In this document: positions 52,476 through 61,613 of the stretch, piece by piece
How positions within the stretch are numbered: the first letter of the stretch is position 1
Layout of the letters: the number at the start of each line of letters is the position of its first letter
Source: Woeseia oceani
Lineage (GTDB): Bacteria > Pseudomonadota > Gammaproteobacteria > Steroidobacterales > Woeseiaceae
Direction of reading: 5' to 3'
Length of the DNA: 64,000 nt
NCBI RefSeq assembly: GCF_001677435.1
Contig: NZ_CP016268.1
Location: forward strand, 2,903,001 to 2,967,000
The notes under the pieces: generated by a model
The model's input: the letters and a program-made list of their open reading frames with translations, nothing else
Told to the model about the DNA's origin: nothing
The model's database searches: none
Position numbers and translations under genes: made by a program

Positions 52476-53765
52476 ATGAAAAGAAAATTTCCTGCCTATC
52501 AAAACCGATGCGGCTGGAATTCGCTGCTCGACGCGCAAACTGTCGCTACAACGCTCAAGGAAAAGCACGAAAGTGACCTTGTCATTGTAGGTGCAGGATA
52601 TACCGGCGTCGCCGCCGCGCGACGATACGCAGAGTTGTTACCGACCGCAAACATCACGCTCCTCGATGCAAGCCGCATCGGCGAAGGCAATCCGGGACGC
52701 AACTCAGGATTCCTGCTCGAAGTAGCGCTTGCCAATGATGTAGACACCGCCAACATGGATCGCCTGCGACGTTGCAATGCTTTGTTAGGTCAAACGATGC
52801 AACAGTTGGCCAAGGACGCCGCGTCCGCGCCGAGAGACTGTCAGTTGCTACGCGCCGGTACTTATCGTGCAGCGGCCGGCGAGATTGGCCGTGCTGCCTT
52901 GCGCAAATACCGGGCATTTCTCGAAACCGCGGGTCTGCCCGTCGAAACATTATCTCGCGAACAATTGCAGGAACGTATCGGCACGCGTTTCTACGGGAGC
53001 GGGCTCTACTCGCCGCATTGCTACCTCGTGCAGCCCGCCGCGTTGATTCGCTCACTGGTCGAAAAACTGCCGACTACGGTTTCAGTTTTCGAAGAATCTC
53101 CCGCGATCAAAATTGAAGCCGTTGGCAATGGCTGGCGTGTAACCACGCCTCAAGGCCACGTTACGGCCCCCACAGTTTTTCTTGCCAACAACGCATTCTG
53201 CAAATACCTCGGCGTCGGTGCGTCCCGCATCACCGCGATGTACACCTATGCGGCGCTCACTGCCCCCTTGCCCGATACCGACCTCGCTAATTGCGGCAAG
53301 GACCCGCAATGGGGTTTGTTGCCAGCGCACCGGCTGGGCAGCACCTTACGCAAGACGCTGGATGGCCGACTGCTGGTCAGAAGCCTTTACGGTTACGAAC
53401 GTGAATCGAACAACGAGCTGATCGCGAAAAGACTGCGCGCCGCACTCTTGCGCCGCTATCCCGCGCTGACAGACGTAGCGTTCGAGTCGGTTTGGTCAGG
53501 AGCGACCGGTTTCACTTACAACGGTGCGCCGTTGTGGGGACAGGTCAGGCGTGGCTTGTTCGTTTCCGCCGGCTGCAACGGTGGCGGGGTCGTCAAAGGC
53601 AGCTTGTTCGGCAGGCTGCTGGCTGAACATGCACTTGAGATGGAAACGCCTGACATGGCTGCGTTGTTCGGCAATGCGAGCTGGATGCCACCGGAGCCAT
53701 TGCGAGCACTCGGCTTTTCGATAATCGCGGGTATTGAGCGCCATCGCGCCCGCGACGAAGTGTAA
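52476..53765 (+). CDS. FAD-dependent amine/amino-acid oxidase (DAO family, PuuB-like)
   Basis: A 429-residue flavoprotein. The dinucleotide motif LVIVGAGYTGVAAARRYAEL is about residue 35; GEGNPGRNSGFLLEV follows as in gamma-glutamylputrescine oxidase and other DAO-family enzymes that oxidise secondary or D-amino acids. The C-terminal WSGATGFTYNGAPLWGQVRRGLFVSAGCNGGGVVKGS segment is the FAD-binding end in normal (non-permuted) order. It starts at an ATG without a strong ribosome-binding site. The NhaC-type gene follows. Confidence 0.85.
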   Translation: MKRKFPAYQNRCGWNSLLDAQTVATTLKEKHESDLVIVGAGYTGVAAARRYAELLPTANITLLDASRIGEGNPGRNSGFLLEVALANDVDTANMDRLRRCNALLGQTMQQLAKDAASAPRDCQLLRAGTYRAAAGEIGRAALRKYRAFLETAGLPVETLSREQLQERIGTRFYGSGLYSPHCYLVQPAALIRSLVEKLPTTVSVFEESPAIKIEAVGNGWRVTTPQGHVTAPTVFLANNAFCKYLGVGASRITAMYTYAALTAPLPDTDLANCGKDPQWGLLPAHRLGSTLRKTLDGRLLVRSLYGYERESNNELIAKRLRAALLRRYPALTDVAFESVWSGATGFTYNGAPLWGQVRRGLFVSAGCNGGGVVKGSLFGRLLAEHALEMETPDMAALFGNASWMPPEPLRALGFSIIAGIERHRARDEV

Positions 53766-53820
53766 GCAGAACGCTTTTGGTGTAACTTCTTTCGCAATAA
53801 CAACGATCCGGGGGGAAGTC

Positions 53821-55227
53821 GTGGAAGAAACCGTCGCCGTAGGCGCGTGGTCACTATTACCTGCCGCCGTTGCCATCATTCTCGCCTTCGTTACCCGCAA
53901 TACAGTCTTCTCATTGGCCGTGGCCTGCCTCGTTGGTGTATTCATTGCCGGCGAAGGCCTGATGGGCTTCCCCAACCTGCTGAAGAATGCGCTGGGCACA
54001 ACGGCGTTCTCGTGGATCTTTCTGCTCGAATTGTTTATCGGTGTAACGATCGCCTTTTTTCAGCGCACCGGCGCTATCCGTAATTTCTCCGCCTGGGTCG
54101 AAAGCTGCAACATGACCCGGGTCCGCGTGCAGCTGTCCGCCTGGGTGATGGGCATGTTCGTGTTTTTCAGCGACTACTTCAGTCCGTTGTTTGTCGGCTC
54201 GACGATGCGCACCTTGTCCGACCGCTTTCGGATCTCGCGCGAGAAGCTCGCCTACATCGCCGATTCAACGTCTGCGCCCGTCAGCGTCATAGTGCCGATT
54301 ACCGGCTGGGCCGTATTTATTGCCGGCCTGATGATCGGCATGGGCCCTATCGCCGATGACGCGGATGCCATGCGAGTTTTCATAAACGCAATTCCGTACA
54401 ACATTTACGCAATCCTGGCGGTCGTCATGGTTGGTGCAATCGCGGCGCGCATCATTCCCGAATTCGGCCCAATGAAAACGGCAGAAACTCGTGCCGAGAA
54501 CGAAGGCAAAGTGCTGCGTGACGGCGCACAACCACTCATGAGTCGTGAGCTGACTGACATCGAACCGTTCGAGGGTATCCGTACCAGCCTGTTCTGGAAT
54601 TTCGTTCTGCCGGTTCTCATAGTTATCGGTGTCGGCATCGGTTCCTTCGTCGTGACAAAGTCGGCACTGACGATGGAAGCGTTTCTGTTGTCGTCAGTCG
54701 TTGCTGCGACGGTCATGCGCATTCAAGGCGTACCGCTGGCTGACATCATGGAAACGGCAATGAACGGCATCAAGGGCGTAATGCCGGCCATTATCATTCT
54801 GGCCTTTGCGTATGCGCTGAATGAATTGTCCGCGAACCTGCACACGGCCGAGTTCATCGTCGCACAGACAGAAGGCTGGCTGACGCCTGGCTTGCTGCCG
54901 GCACTGACGTTTTTGATTGCCGGCATCATTGCGTTCTCGACGGGCACCTCCTGGGGAACCTTCGCAATCATGATGCCGATTGCTGTACCGCTCGCATTCA
55001 CGTTCAGCGGTCAGGAACTGTCGCCGGTCGTTTACGCAACGGTTGCAGCAATTGCCGGCGGTGGCGTATTCGGCGATCACTGTTCGCCGTTGTCGGATAC
55101 TTCCATTCTCGCCTCAACCGGTGCAGCGTCGGACCACATCGACCACATCAAAACCCAAATGCCTTATGCGATGGTCGTTGGCGGAATCAGTGTTGCCGCC
55201 TATCTCGTGCTCGGCGCAATGTTTTAA
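53821..55227 (+). CDS. NhaC family Na+/H+ antiporter-like transporter
   Basis: A 468-residue inner-membrane transporter with about 11-12 hydrophobic segments. Family motifs include FFSDYFSPLFVGSTMRTLSDRF, ADSTSAPVSVIVPITGW, FSTGTSWGTFAIMMPIAVPL and GGGVFGDHCSPLSDTSILASTGA. NhaC relatives exchange Na+ for protons or carry organic solutes (lysine, malate-lactate). A GGGGGGAA site 5 bases before the GTG at 53821 fixes the start; the ORF upstream overlaps the oxidase gene. It may serve the substrate of the adjacent oxidase. Confidence 0.87.
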   Translation: MEETVAVGAWSLLPAAVAIILAFVTRNTVFSLAVACLVGVFIAGEGLMGFPNLLKNALGTTAFSWIFLLELFIGVTIAFFQRTGAIRNFSAWVESCNMTRVRVQLSAWVMGMFVFFSDYFSPLFVGSTMRTLSDRFRISREKLAYIADSTSAPVSVIVPITGWAVFIAGLMIGMGPIADDADAMRVFINAIPYNIYAILAVVMVGAIAARIIPEFGPMKTAETRAENEGKVLRDGAQPLMSRELTDIEPFEGIRTSLFWNFVLPVLIVIGVGIGSFVVTKSALTMEAFLLSSVVAATVMRIQGVPLADIMETAMNGIKGVMPAIIILAFAYALNELSANLHTAEFIVAQTEGWLTPGLLPALTFLIAGIIAFSTGTSWGTFAIMMPIAVPLAFTFSGQELSPVVYATVAAIAGGGVFGDHCSPLSDTSILASTGAASDHIDHIKTQMPYAMVVGGISVAAYLVLGAMF

Positions 55228-55238
55228 GCGGCGACGTC

Positions 55239-56714
55239 TCAGGACCGAAACATATCAACGTCTTCATCCTGGCTGTGCTGAGTCAGCAATGACACGACGA
55301 CCAATGTTGGCAAGCCCACCAGCCAACCCATGTAAGACGCGGCAATCTCGAACGGCTCGCCGCCACTGGCGACGACGATGGATTCGTAGATCGCCCACAA
55401 TACCGCCGAACCGCCGCCTGCCAGCATGCTCCAGAATGCGCCTTTGGCGGTAGTGCCGCGCCAGAACAACAGACCCAGCATCGGAAAGAACAGTCCCGCC
55501 GCACCGAACGTGTAGGCGTAAAGAATCAGCTCCAGAACATTCGGTACCAGGTAGGCGATGCCGACCGCGAGCACGCCGAGCACCAAAGTCGCCGTGCGCG
55601 CGACCTTTACCAATTGGGCACCGCTTGCCTGCGGATTGAACTGCTTCTTGTAAATGTCATTGGTGAAGATGGCGACGGGCCCGATCAGCGCGGAGTCCGC
55701 CGACGACATAACAGCCGCTATGTATGCCGCAATAACGATGCCGGCGATGCCCACCGGCAGCAACTGCATGATCACCGTTGGCGTGGCAAGCTCCGCGTCC
55801 TGCAGATCGGGAAACAACATCCGCGCGATCATGCCAATCAGGGTGCTGCCGACGGCAAACAATGGCCATTCGATCGGAACGCCGGTAAGAAAGAACGCGC
55901 GTCTTGCCGTGCGAACGTCACGTGCTGCAACGATGCGTTGCATGGCGGCAATGGAAATGAACCACACCGGGAATATGGCGAAGAACCAACCCAGAGCCTG
56001 CTTCCAGCTCACCGCGGTCCAGTCAATCATCGATGCGGTGTCCGGATTGGATTCGAAGTGTTCAACCATCGCGCTCCAGCCGCCCACTTCGTACATGCCA
56101 ATAGGCACGGCAATAAAGACGATCCCGACCAGCAAGATCAGCATCTGAAAAACGTCTGTGTAAATGACGGCCTTCAAACCACCCAGTGCGGTGTAGGCAA
56201 GAATGATGGTGCCGGACAGCACAACCGACAGCGTCAAATTCAGGTTCATCGTCACCTGCAGCAACTTGCCACCGGCGATGATCTGCCCGCCAACAAACGT
56301 AAACCAGGCCAGTCCGACAACCACGGCTGCCAACAGCCCGGTACGCCGATCAAACCGTGCTTCAAACAGGTCGCCGGTGGTCAGGCCGCTGACCCGGTCA
56401 GCCCAGCGTTTGACCTTCGGCACCATCAGAAACGACACCATGACCACACTGAGACCCGAAATCGCGATCAGCCAGGAGCCGGATATGCCGAGCGTGAAGC
56501 CGAGTCCGCCCATCGCGATACTGAAACCACCACCCAGGTCGGTCGCCGCTGTCGTGGAGGTCGACTGCAACAGGTTCATGTTCCGGTCCGCGGCCAGAAA
56601 AGATTCCGCTTCGCCCTCACCTTTTTCCGTTCGCGCAACGCGTATGCCGATCCAGATAAGGATCAGGAAATAGATACCGATGGCAACGTAGTCAATCAGG
56701 TGCAGTGTAGTCAT
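55239..56714 (-). CDS. Sodium:solute symporter family transporter
   Basis: A 491-residue SSS-family transporter with about 13 transmembrane helices. LTTGDLFEARFDRRTG, YTALGGLKAVIYTDVFQMLILLVGIVF and YIAAVMSSADSALIGPVAIFTNDIYKKQF are family signatures; the last includes Na+-site serines. The ATG at 56714 has a GGGGGA site. It is the last gene of an operon whose earlier genes encode a peptidase, a D-aminoacylase and an M23 peptidase, so the cargo is likely an amino acid or small peptide product. Confidence 0.9.
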   Translation of the reverse strand: MTTLHLIDYVAIGIYFLILIWIGIRVARTEKGEGEAESFLAADRNMNLLQSTSTTAATDLGGGFSIAMGGLGFTLGISGSWLIAISGLSVVMVSFLMVPKVKRWADRVSGLTTGDLFEARFDRRTGLLAAVVVGLAWFTFVGGQIIAGGKLLQVTMNLNLTLSVVLSGTIILAYTALGGLKAVIYTDVFQMLILLVGIVFIAVPIGMYEVGGWSAMVEHFESNPDTASMIDWTAVSWKQALGWFFAIFPVWFISIAAMQRIVAARDVRTARRAFFLTGVPIEWPLFAVGSTLIGMIARMLFPDLQDAELATPTVIMQLLPVGIAGIVIAAYIAAVMSSADSALIGPVAIFTNDIYKKQFNPQASGAQLVKVARTATLVLGVLAVGIAYLVPNVLELILYAYTFGAAGLFFPMLGLLFWRGTTAKGAFWSMLAGGGSAVLWAIYESIVVASGGEPFEIAASYMGWLVGLPTLVVVSLLTQHSQDEDVDMFRS

Positions 56715-56755
56715 GCGTAGTCCCCCGCGTCGCAACCCGATTCAGTCACGCGCCT

Positions 56756-57487
56756 TTATTGTTTTTTGCGACCATCGAGCGCGACGGCCGACACCGCCGG
56801 AAAAAAACACGCCGGATTGGGTGACAGCCCGAGCCAGTACGCCTGTTCGCTGGCGCAGGCCACTCCCGGAAAGTCTTTGCCAAGGCCCAGCAAGTCCAGT
56901 ACCAGTTGAAAGTGCAGGTGCGGCGGCCAGTTGCCGTTGCCCGGCGGTGCGCCGACAGTGGCTATTGATTGCCCTGCCGTTAGTCTCTGCCCAGGCACAC
57001 AGGTAGCGAGGCATTCCGGCCCCAGGTGACCGTACAGCGTAAAAAATGGCTCGCCCTCCGGCGTTGCATGCCGAATTACCAGCAACGGTCCGTAGTCAAG
57101 TTCAGCCGTATTGTTGGCAACGATTTCGACCACGCCGTCCAGTGGCGTGCAAACCGGCGTGCCCGCTGCGCAAAACACATCGATGCCCATGTGTACCGTG
57201 CGCCGCTCCTCGCCATTGCCGGCAAAGTTATCGTTGTTGTACAACGCACGGTGTTCGCCCCAACGCCCGTAAGCACGAGTGGCGTTGTTGCGTTGCATAA
57301 AAGCATCGACCAGTTCGCTGAAGCGTTGTACATCCAGACCGTCCAGTGACTGCCCGAGCGCCACGCTACCCGCGCTGAGATCAAGCACGATCGAAGCGCC
57401 AATATCGCTGATAACCGCAGCGGGGCGCAGCTGCTCACTGTTAAGCCAGTGAGCTATCGTCGTGGCCTCGACGCGGGCAGATTTCAT
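56756..57487 (-). CDS. M23 family metallopeptidase domain protein
   Basis: A 243-residue protein with a LysM-free M23 fold. The zinc ligands are HMGIDVFC (His and Asp) and the HLHFQL end motif, with YGHLG between them. M23 enzymes cleave peptidoglycan peptide or glycyl bonds, but in proteins without a signal peptide, as here, the target is uncertain; the similar domain also occurs fused to aminotransferases. Its ATG overlaps the D-aminoacylase stop (ATGA), indicating coupling. Confidence 0.85.
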   Translation of the reverse strand: MKSARVEATTIAHWLNSEQLRPAAVISDIGASIVLDLSAGSVALGQSLDGLDVQRFSELVDAFMQRNNATRAYGRWGEHRALYNNDNFAGNGEERRTVHMGIDVFCAAGTPVCTPLDGVVEIVANNTAELDYGPLLVIRHATPEGEPFFTLYGHLGPECLATCVPGQRLTAGQSIATVGAPPGNGNWPPHLHFQLVLDLLGLGKDFPGVACASEQAYWLGLSPNPACFFPAVSAVALDGRKKQ

Positions 57488-59049
57488 GTGCTTTCGGGCT
57501 TCAGGACGCGGCCGGCGCGAACACCGGCGAGCTTGCCGTTCTCCCGCGCGACCACACCGTTGACCAGCACCAGGTCAAAACCTTCCGCCAGTTGCAGTGG
57601 CTCCGGATAGGTTGCTCGGGCATGCACATTCTGTGGATCGAACAGGATCAGGTCGGCACGCTTGCCTTCCGCAATCAGTCCGCGATCCGTGATCTTGAGC
57701 AAGCGAGCGGGAAACGAAGTCATTTTGGCCACCGCCTCTTCGAGTGTCAGAACCTCGTTCTGCAAAACATAGTCTTCGATGATTTTGGCGAACGTACCGT
57801 GGCCACGCGGATGAAACCCGGTCGGACTGCCGTCCGAACAGACACCAACCCACGGACTGTCCAGCAAGCTCGTTTGCAGCTCTTCGTTCATGACGAAATA
57901 CGCGCCGGAAGCGCCGTTCGGCCCGATGATGTCGATCAGCACGTCCTCAAACGGCAACTCCAGTTCGAAGGACAATTCAGCCAGCGTCTTGCCGGTCCAC
58001 GGATCAGTGCCCAACAAGGTCGACTCCGGCCCGTTTCTTGCTGCCACCCGATTGCGCAGGTATTCCTCGAGTTCTTCACGACGGTCGGCTTTGGCAAACT
58101 CAAACTGCTCACGGGTCTTCGCCCAGACCGGGAAGACGATGCCTATCCCGGTGTAGCTGGCGGTGTACGGGTACATGTCGGCGGTGACATCAATGCCGTC
58201 CGCACGTGCCGCTTCGATGATGCCAAGAATCTCGGCGGCTCGCGCACTGCCTTTGCCGTACACGGACTTCAGGTGCGAAATGTGCACCCGTGCATGACGT
58301 CCCTGCTCCAGCAGTTCGGCGATGGAATTCTCCAGCTGATCGTCATCTTCATTGCGCATGTGGCTCATGATCACGCGGTCGTACTTGCCGACGACCTGCG
58401 CCAACACCACCAGCTCTTCCTCGCTCGCGCTAAGTCCCGGGTTGTATTCCAACCCTGTGGTCATGCCGAACGTGTGCGGCATGGCCGCCTCCAGCATCTT
58501 GAGCATGCGCGCCATCTGTTCCGGCTCTGGCCACGGGTTGCGGCCCGCGCCAGCGCGCTCGCGCAACGTGCCGTGACCGATGAACATCGCTAGGTTGGTG
58601 CCCATGCGTTTCTGGTCGACTTCATTGAGCCAGACGCTGAGCTCCTCAACATCGGGGCTGCTGCCATCCTGTCCCAGCGAGATTGTCGTGACACCCATGG
58701 CGAGGAAGTTTTCCATCTCGGGAGTCTCGAGCGGATTGCCGTGCGAATGCAGGTCGATGAATCCCGGTGCGAGTACGCGACCGCCGGCGTCAATGCGGCG
58801 CACGATACGCGGGTCCTTGGCAGCGAACGCAGCATCGCCAACGAAAACAATCGTGTCGCCAACGACCACAACATCCGCTGCCACGGCAGCCGTGCCGCTG
58901 CCATCTATGACTTGCGCGTCTTCGATCAAGATATCTATAGAGCCGTACTGCGGCAAAAAGGGTTCTGCAGCGGGCTGACAACCAGACATCAATACGAAGG
59001 CAGTCAGGCTCACGCAGAGCGCGCGCGCCGTAATCCTGGTGGTCATCAT
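57484..59049 (-). CDS. N-acyl-D-amino-acid deacylase family lipoprotein (amidohydrolase)
   Basis: A 521-residue amidohydrolase. A lipobox (FVLMSGCQPA, about Cys24) predicts a membrane-anchored periplasmic enzyme. Family motifs appear in order: FIDLHSHGNPLE (metal His pair), SLGQDGSSP, HMRNEDDDQ, HISHLKSVYGKG and CSDGSPTGFHPRGHGTF. A paralogue of the enzyme at 23033-24670, but clearly diverged, so their acyl or side-chain preferences may differ. Its start lies 3 bases after the S9 peptidase stop. Confidence 0.9.
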   Translation of the reverse strand: MMTTRITARALCVSLTAFVLMSGCQPAAEPFLPQYGSIDILIEDAQVIDGSGTAAVAADVVVVGDTIVFVGDAAFAAKDPRIVRRIDAGGRVLAPGFIDLHSHGNPLETPEMENFLAMGVTTISLGQDGSSPDVEELSVWLNEVDQKRMGTNLAMFIGHGTLRERAGAGRNPWPEPEQMARMLKMLEAAMPHTFGMTTGLEYNPGLSASEEELVVLAQVVGKYDRVIMSHMRNEDDDQLENSIAELLEQGRHARVHISHLKSVYGKGSARAAEILGIIEAARADGIDVTADMYPYTASYTGIGIVFPVWAKTREQFEFAKADRREELEEYLRNRVAARNGPESTLLGTDPWTGKTLAELSFELELPFEDVLIDIIGPNGASGAYFVMNEELQTSLLDSPWVGVCSDGSPTGFHPRGHGTFAKIIEDYVLQNEVLTLEEAVAKMTSFPARLLKITDRGLIAEGKRADLILFDPQNVHARATYPEPLQLAEGFDLVLVNGVVARENGKLAGVRAGRVLKPEST

Positions 59050-59051
59050 GA

Positions 59052-61097
59052 CTATTGGGCACTCCCGTTTCGGTCACTGCGGTAGCGTGCAAACCAGGCA
59101 AGGATGTTGTCGACTTTCGCAATCAACCGCGATGGCTTGCCCGCGATACCGTGCGGCGAGCCCGGCACGCGAATCATCATGGCATCCACCTTTCTCAGCT
59201 TCAGCGCCTGATAGAACTGTTCAGTTTCCGAGATAGGTGTTCGCTGATCTTCCTCGCCGGTCAGGAGCAACGTTGGTGTATTCACATTGCCAACCAGCGA
59301 CAGCGGCGAACGCTGCCAGTAGTGTTCCGGCTCTTCCCAGGGCATGCCCGGAAACTGGTATTGAATCTGGTAGATCGACGAGTCGGCCGTCAACGTCTTG
59401 GATACCCAGTTGATCACCGGCTTCGCAACCGCCGCCGCTCGAAAGCGATCGGTAAGTCCAATTGCATAAGCACTGGCGATGCCGCCAGCGGAGCCGCCGG
59501 TAATGAACAGGTTGTCAGGATCAATGAAGCCCCGCTCGATCAGCGCGTCGATGCCCGACATGTGATCGGCAAAGTCCTCTTCGCTCGAGTATTTGTACTG
59601 CAACAGCAAACCAAAGTCTTCGCCGTACGACGAGCTGCCGCGGTGATTGTCGTAAAAAACCACGTAGCCTTCCGCCGCGAAACGTTGCATCTCGGCCGAA
59701 AATTGCGGCCCGTACACCAGGTGCGGGCCGCCGTGAATTTCCAGTATCAGCGGGTATTTTTTCGCCGGATCGAAATCCGGTGGCGTCAGGTACCAGCCTT
59801 GAATCTGTTGATCGTCAAAGGACGACGCATAGTTGATCTCATGCACCTCAGCCAGATTGCGGTTGGCCAGCAAGTCATCATTCAATGCAGTCAGTATTCG
59901 CGGACCGCGGCGCGTCACTACGGCCACGTCCGCCGGCCGGTACGCTGTGCCGCGGGTATAGACGATCGTGCCATTGTCCGACATTGAATAGGCACCGCTG
60001 GTGTAAGGCCTGCCGAGCGTGGTCCCGCCGAGATCGCTGGCGATGGCTGTCACCTCGCCATCGAGCGATACGCGCGCCAGTATTCTTGCGCCGCGATCGT
60101 CGTAGCTGATGACGAGACTCCGCCCGTTGGCCGCCCACACCGCACTGTTGACCGAGCGATCGAGCCGCCCTGTAACGGCCCTGTCATTGCCGCCATCCAG
60201 ATCCATGACATGCAGGACCGTATTGCGGTACGGCACCCGCTCGCTGTGCTGGTACAAATAGGCAATGCGCCGGCCATCCGGCGACAACTGCGGTGCCGAT
60301 TCATCGCCCGCCCGATCGGTGACTTGTTGCAGCTCCCCGTCAGCCAGCGTCACGGACCAGAGGTCTCCCTCCAAAGGCTCGAACTCCCAGTCGGGATTGC
60401 GGTTTGCTGAAAAAAAGATGCGATCACTGCCCGGCGACCACGACAACGGTCCCGTGTGATTGAAGTCCCCACTGCTTAGTTGCCGCGGTGTGCCGCCATC
60501 AGCCGGAACCACGAACACATGGTCATGCGCGGGTTCGATAAAGCCCTCACCGTCGCGCCGGTAAGTGACACTGTCGATCGCTTTGACCGGTTCCGACCAC
60601 TCAGCGCCTTCCGGTTTCGCCGGCGGTTTGGCGAGCGCCTGGGTGTCCTTCTTGACCGGCATGACAAAGGCGAGCAAACGGCCATCCGGTGACCAGCTCA
60701 GGGCCGAAGGGCTTTCCCGCAACGTCGTCAACAGTGCCGTCCGGTTGCTCTGCAACCAATGCACGTAAATGCCGGTACCGTGCCTGGTGCCGCGCAACCA
60801 CGCGATACGGCGGCCATCCGGCGACCACAACGGTGAACTGGCGCTCTCAATGCCGGACAACAGTGGTCGCTGTTCACCACTGGCAATGTCGATCAACCAG
60901 AGATTCGAGCGCGTGGAATCCGACATGATGTCGTTCGAGCGACGCTCGTACACCAGTTGCGTGCCGTCCGGCGAAATCAGGGGATTGTTCGCGTACTCAA
61001 GGTCAAAGACATCTTCGGACGTGAAACTGCCGGGCGCCGCGTTGGCGACACCCAGTGCGAAAACAAACGTAGCAGCGATGGAAAACAGTTTAGTCAT
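59052..61097 (-). CDS. S9 family prolyl oligopeptidase, exported
   Basis: A 681-residue serine peptidase with a Sec signal peptide (about residues 1-20). The first about 400 residues form a WD40-like propeller (repeats such as SPDGRRIAWLRG, SPDGRLLAFVMP, SPDGRRIAYLYQ). The alpha/beta-hydrolase domain carries the triad: GGSAGGIAS (Ser), TGEEDQRTP (Asp) and VPGSPHGIAG (His). It cuts short peptides. It leads the peptide operon. The ATG at 61097 is used; the extra 13 codons upstream have no support. Confidence 0.92.
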   Translation of the reverse strand: MTKLFSIAATFVFALGVANAAPGSFTSEDVFDLEYANNPLISPDGTQLVYERRSNDIMSDSTRSNLWLIDIASGEQRPLLSGIESASSPLWSPDGRRIAWLRGTRHGTGIYVHWLQSNRTALLTTLRESPSALSWSPDGRLLAFVMPVKKDTQALAKPPAKPEGAEWSEPVKAIDSVTYRRDGEGFIEPAHDHVFVVPADGGTPRQLSSGDFNHTGPLSWSPGSDRIFFSANRNPDWEFEPLEGDLWSVTLADGELQQVTDRAGDESAPQLSPDGRRIAYLYQHSERVPYRNTVLHVMDLDGGNDRAVTGRLDRSVNSAVWAANGRSLVISYDDRGARILARVSLDGEVTAIASDLGGTTLGRPYTSGAYSMSDNGTIVYTRGTAYRPADVAVVTRRGPRILTALNDDLLANRNLAEVHEINYASSFDDQQIQGWYLTPPDFDPAKKYPLILEIHGGPHLVYGPQFSAEMQRFAAEGYVVFYDNHRGSSSYGEDFGLLLQYKYSSEEDFADHMSGIDALIERGFIDPDNLFITGGSAGGIASAYAIGLTDRFRAAAVAKPVINWVSKTLTADSSIYQIQYQFPGMPWEEPEHYWQRSPLSLVGNVNTPTLLLTGEEDQRTPISETEQFYQALKLRKVDAMMIRVPGSPHGIAGKPSRLIAKVDNILAWFARYRSDRNGSAQ

Positions 61098-61172
61098 GCA
61101 CAAACCCTTGAGTAGTAAGTCAACAGGCTGAACCAAAACGCATCTGCGCTTATCCGGCCGACAGAATGTCGT

Positions 61173-61538
61173 TCAACCTCGTAAATAGGTGTCACTCTTG
61201 TTCAGCCAGTCATCACGACGTGGTGCCCACATGTCGATCTCTTCGACATCGCCGATGCACAGCGCTTCGTGCGGAAGGTTTGCCGGAATAACGACGACTT
61301 CACCCGGGCCGACGTCGCGAACGTCAGCGCCATCGGCACCGAAGCTAAAGCGCATGACACCGGCAACGACCTGCGTGATCTGCTCATTGTGATGACTGTG
61401 GCGCGGCACAAGAAAGCCGTCCTTGAACCAGATTCGGGCAAGCGTCATCAGCTCGCCGGTGATAATGCGTCGTTGCATCATCGGATTGACCGTTTCCAGC
61501 GGTACGGTATCCCACCGCACCAGTTCAGCCGTTGCCAT
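61173..61538 (-). CDS. Cupin-domain protein
   Basis: A 121-residue single cupin. Motif 1 is LVPRHSHHNEQITQVVAGVMRFSF with HxH and Glu, motif 2 is PGEVVVIPANLPHEALC with the final His, so the metal site is complete. DMWAPRRDDWLN at the end is common in this group. A GGGGGG site lies 6 bases before the ATG at 61538, favouring it over the ATG at 61544. Substrate unknown. It is upstream of the S9 peptidase gene. Confidence 0.87.
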   Translation of the reverse strand: MATAELVRWDTVPLETVNPMMQRRIITGELMTLARIWFKDGFLVPRHSHHNEQITQVVAGVMRFSFGADGADVRDVGPGEVVVIPANLPHEALCIGDVEEIDMWAPRRDDWLNKSDTYLRG

Positions 61539-61613
61539 GTTCATCCCCCCGCAGAAATGTGCGCCTTGCCCGGCGCGACTAGACTGACATTCTGGCCACT
61601 GAACGGCAACCGC

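Noticed and set aside
55614-56720. 368-codon plus-strand frame opposite the sodium symporter
   Set aside because: A His/Arg/Asn-rich translation without a motif, wholly inside a recognisable transporter gene.
57592-58593. 333-codon plus-strand frame opposite the D-aminoacylase
   Set aside because: A shadow of the amidohydrolase gene; no independent support.
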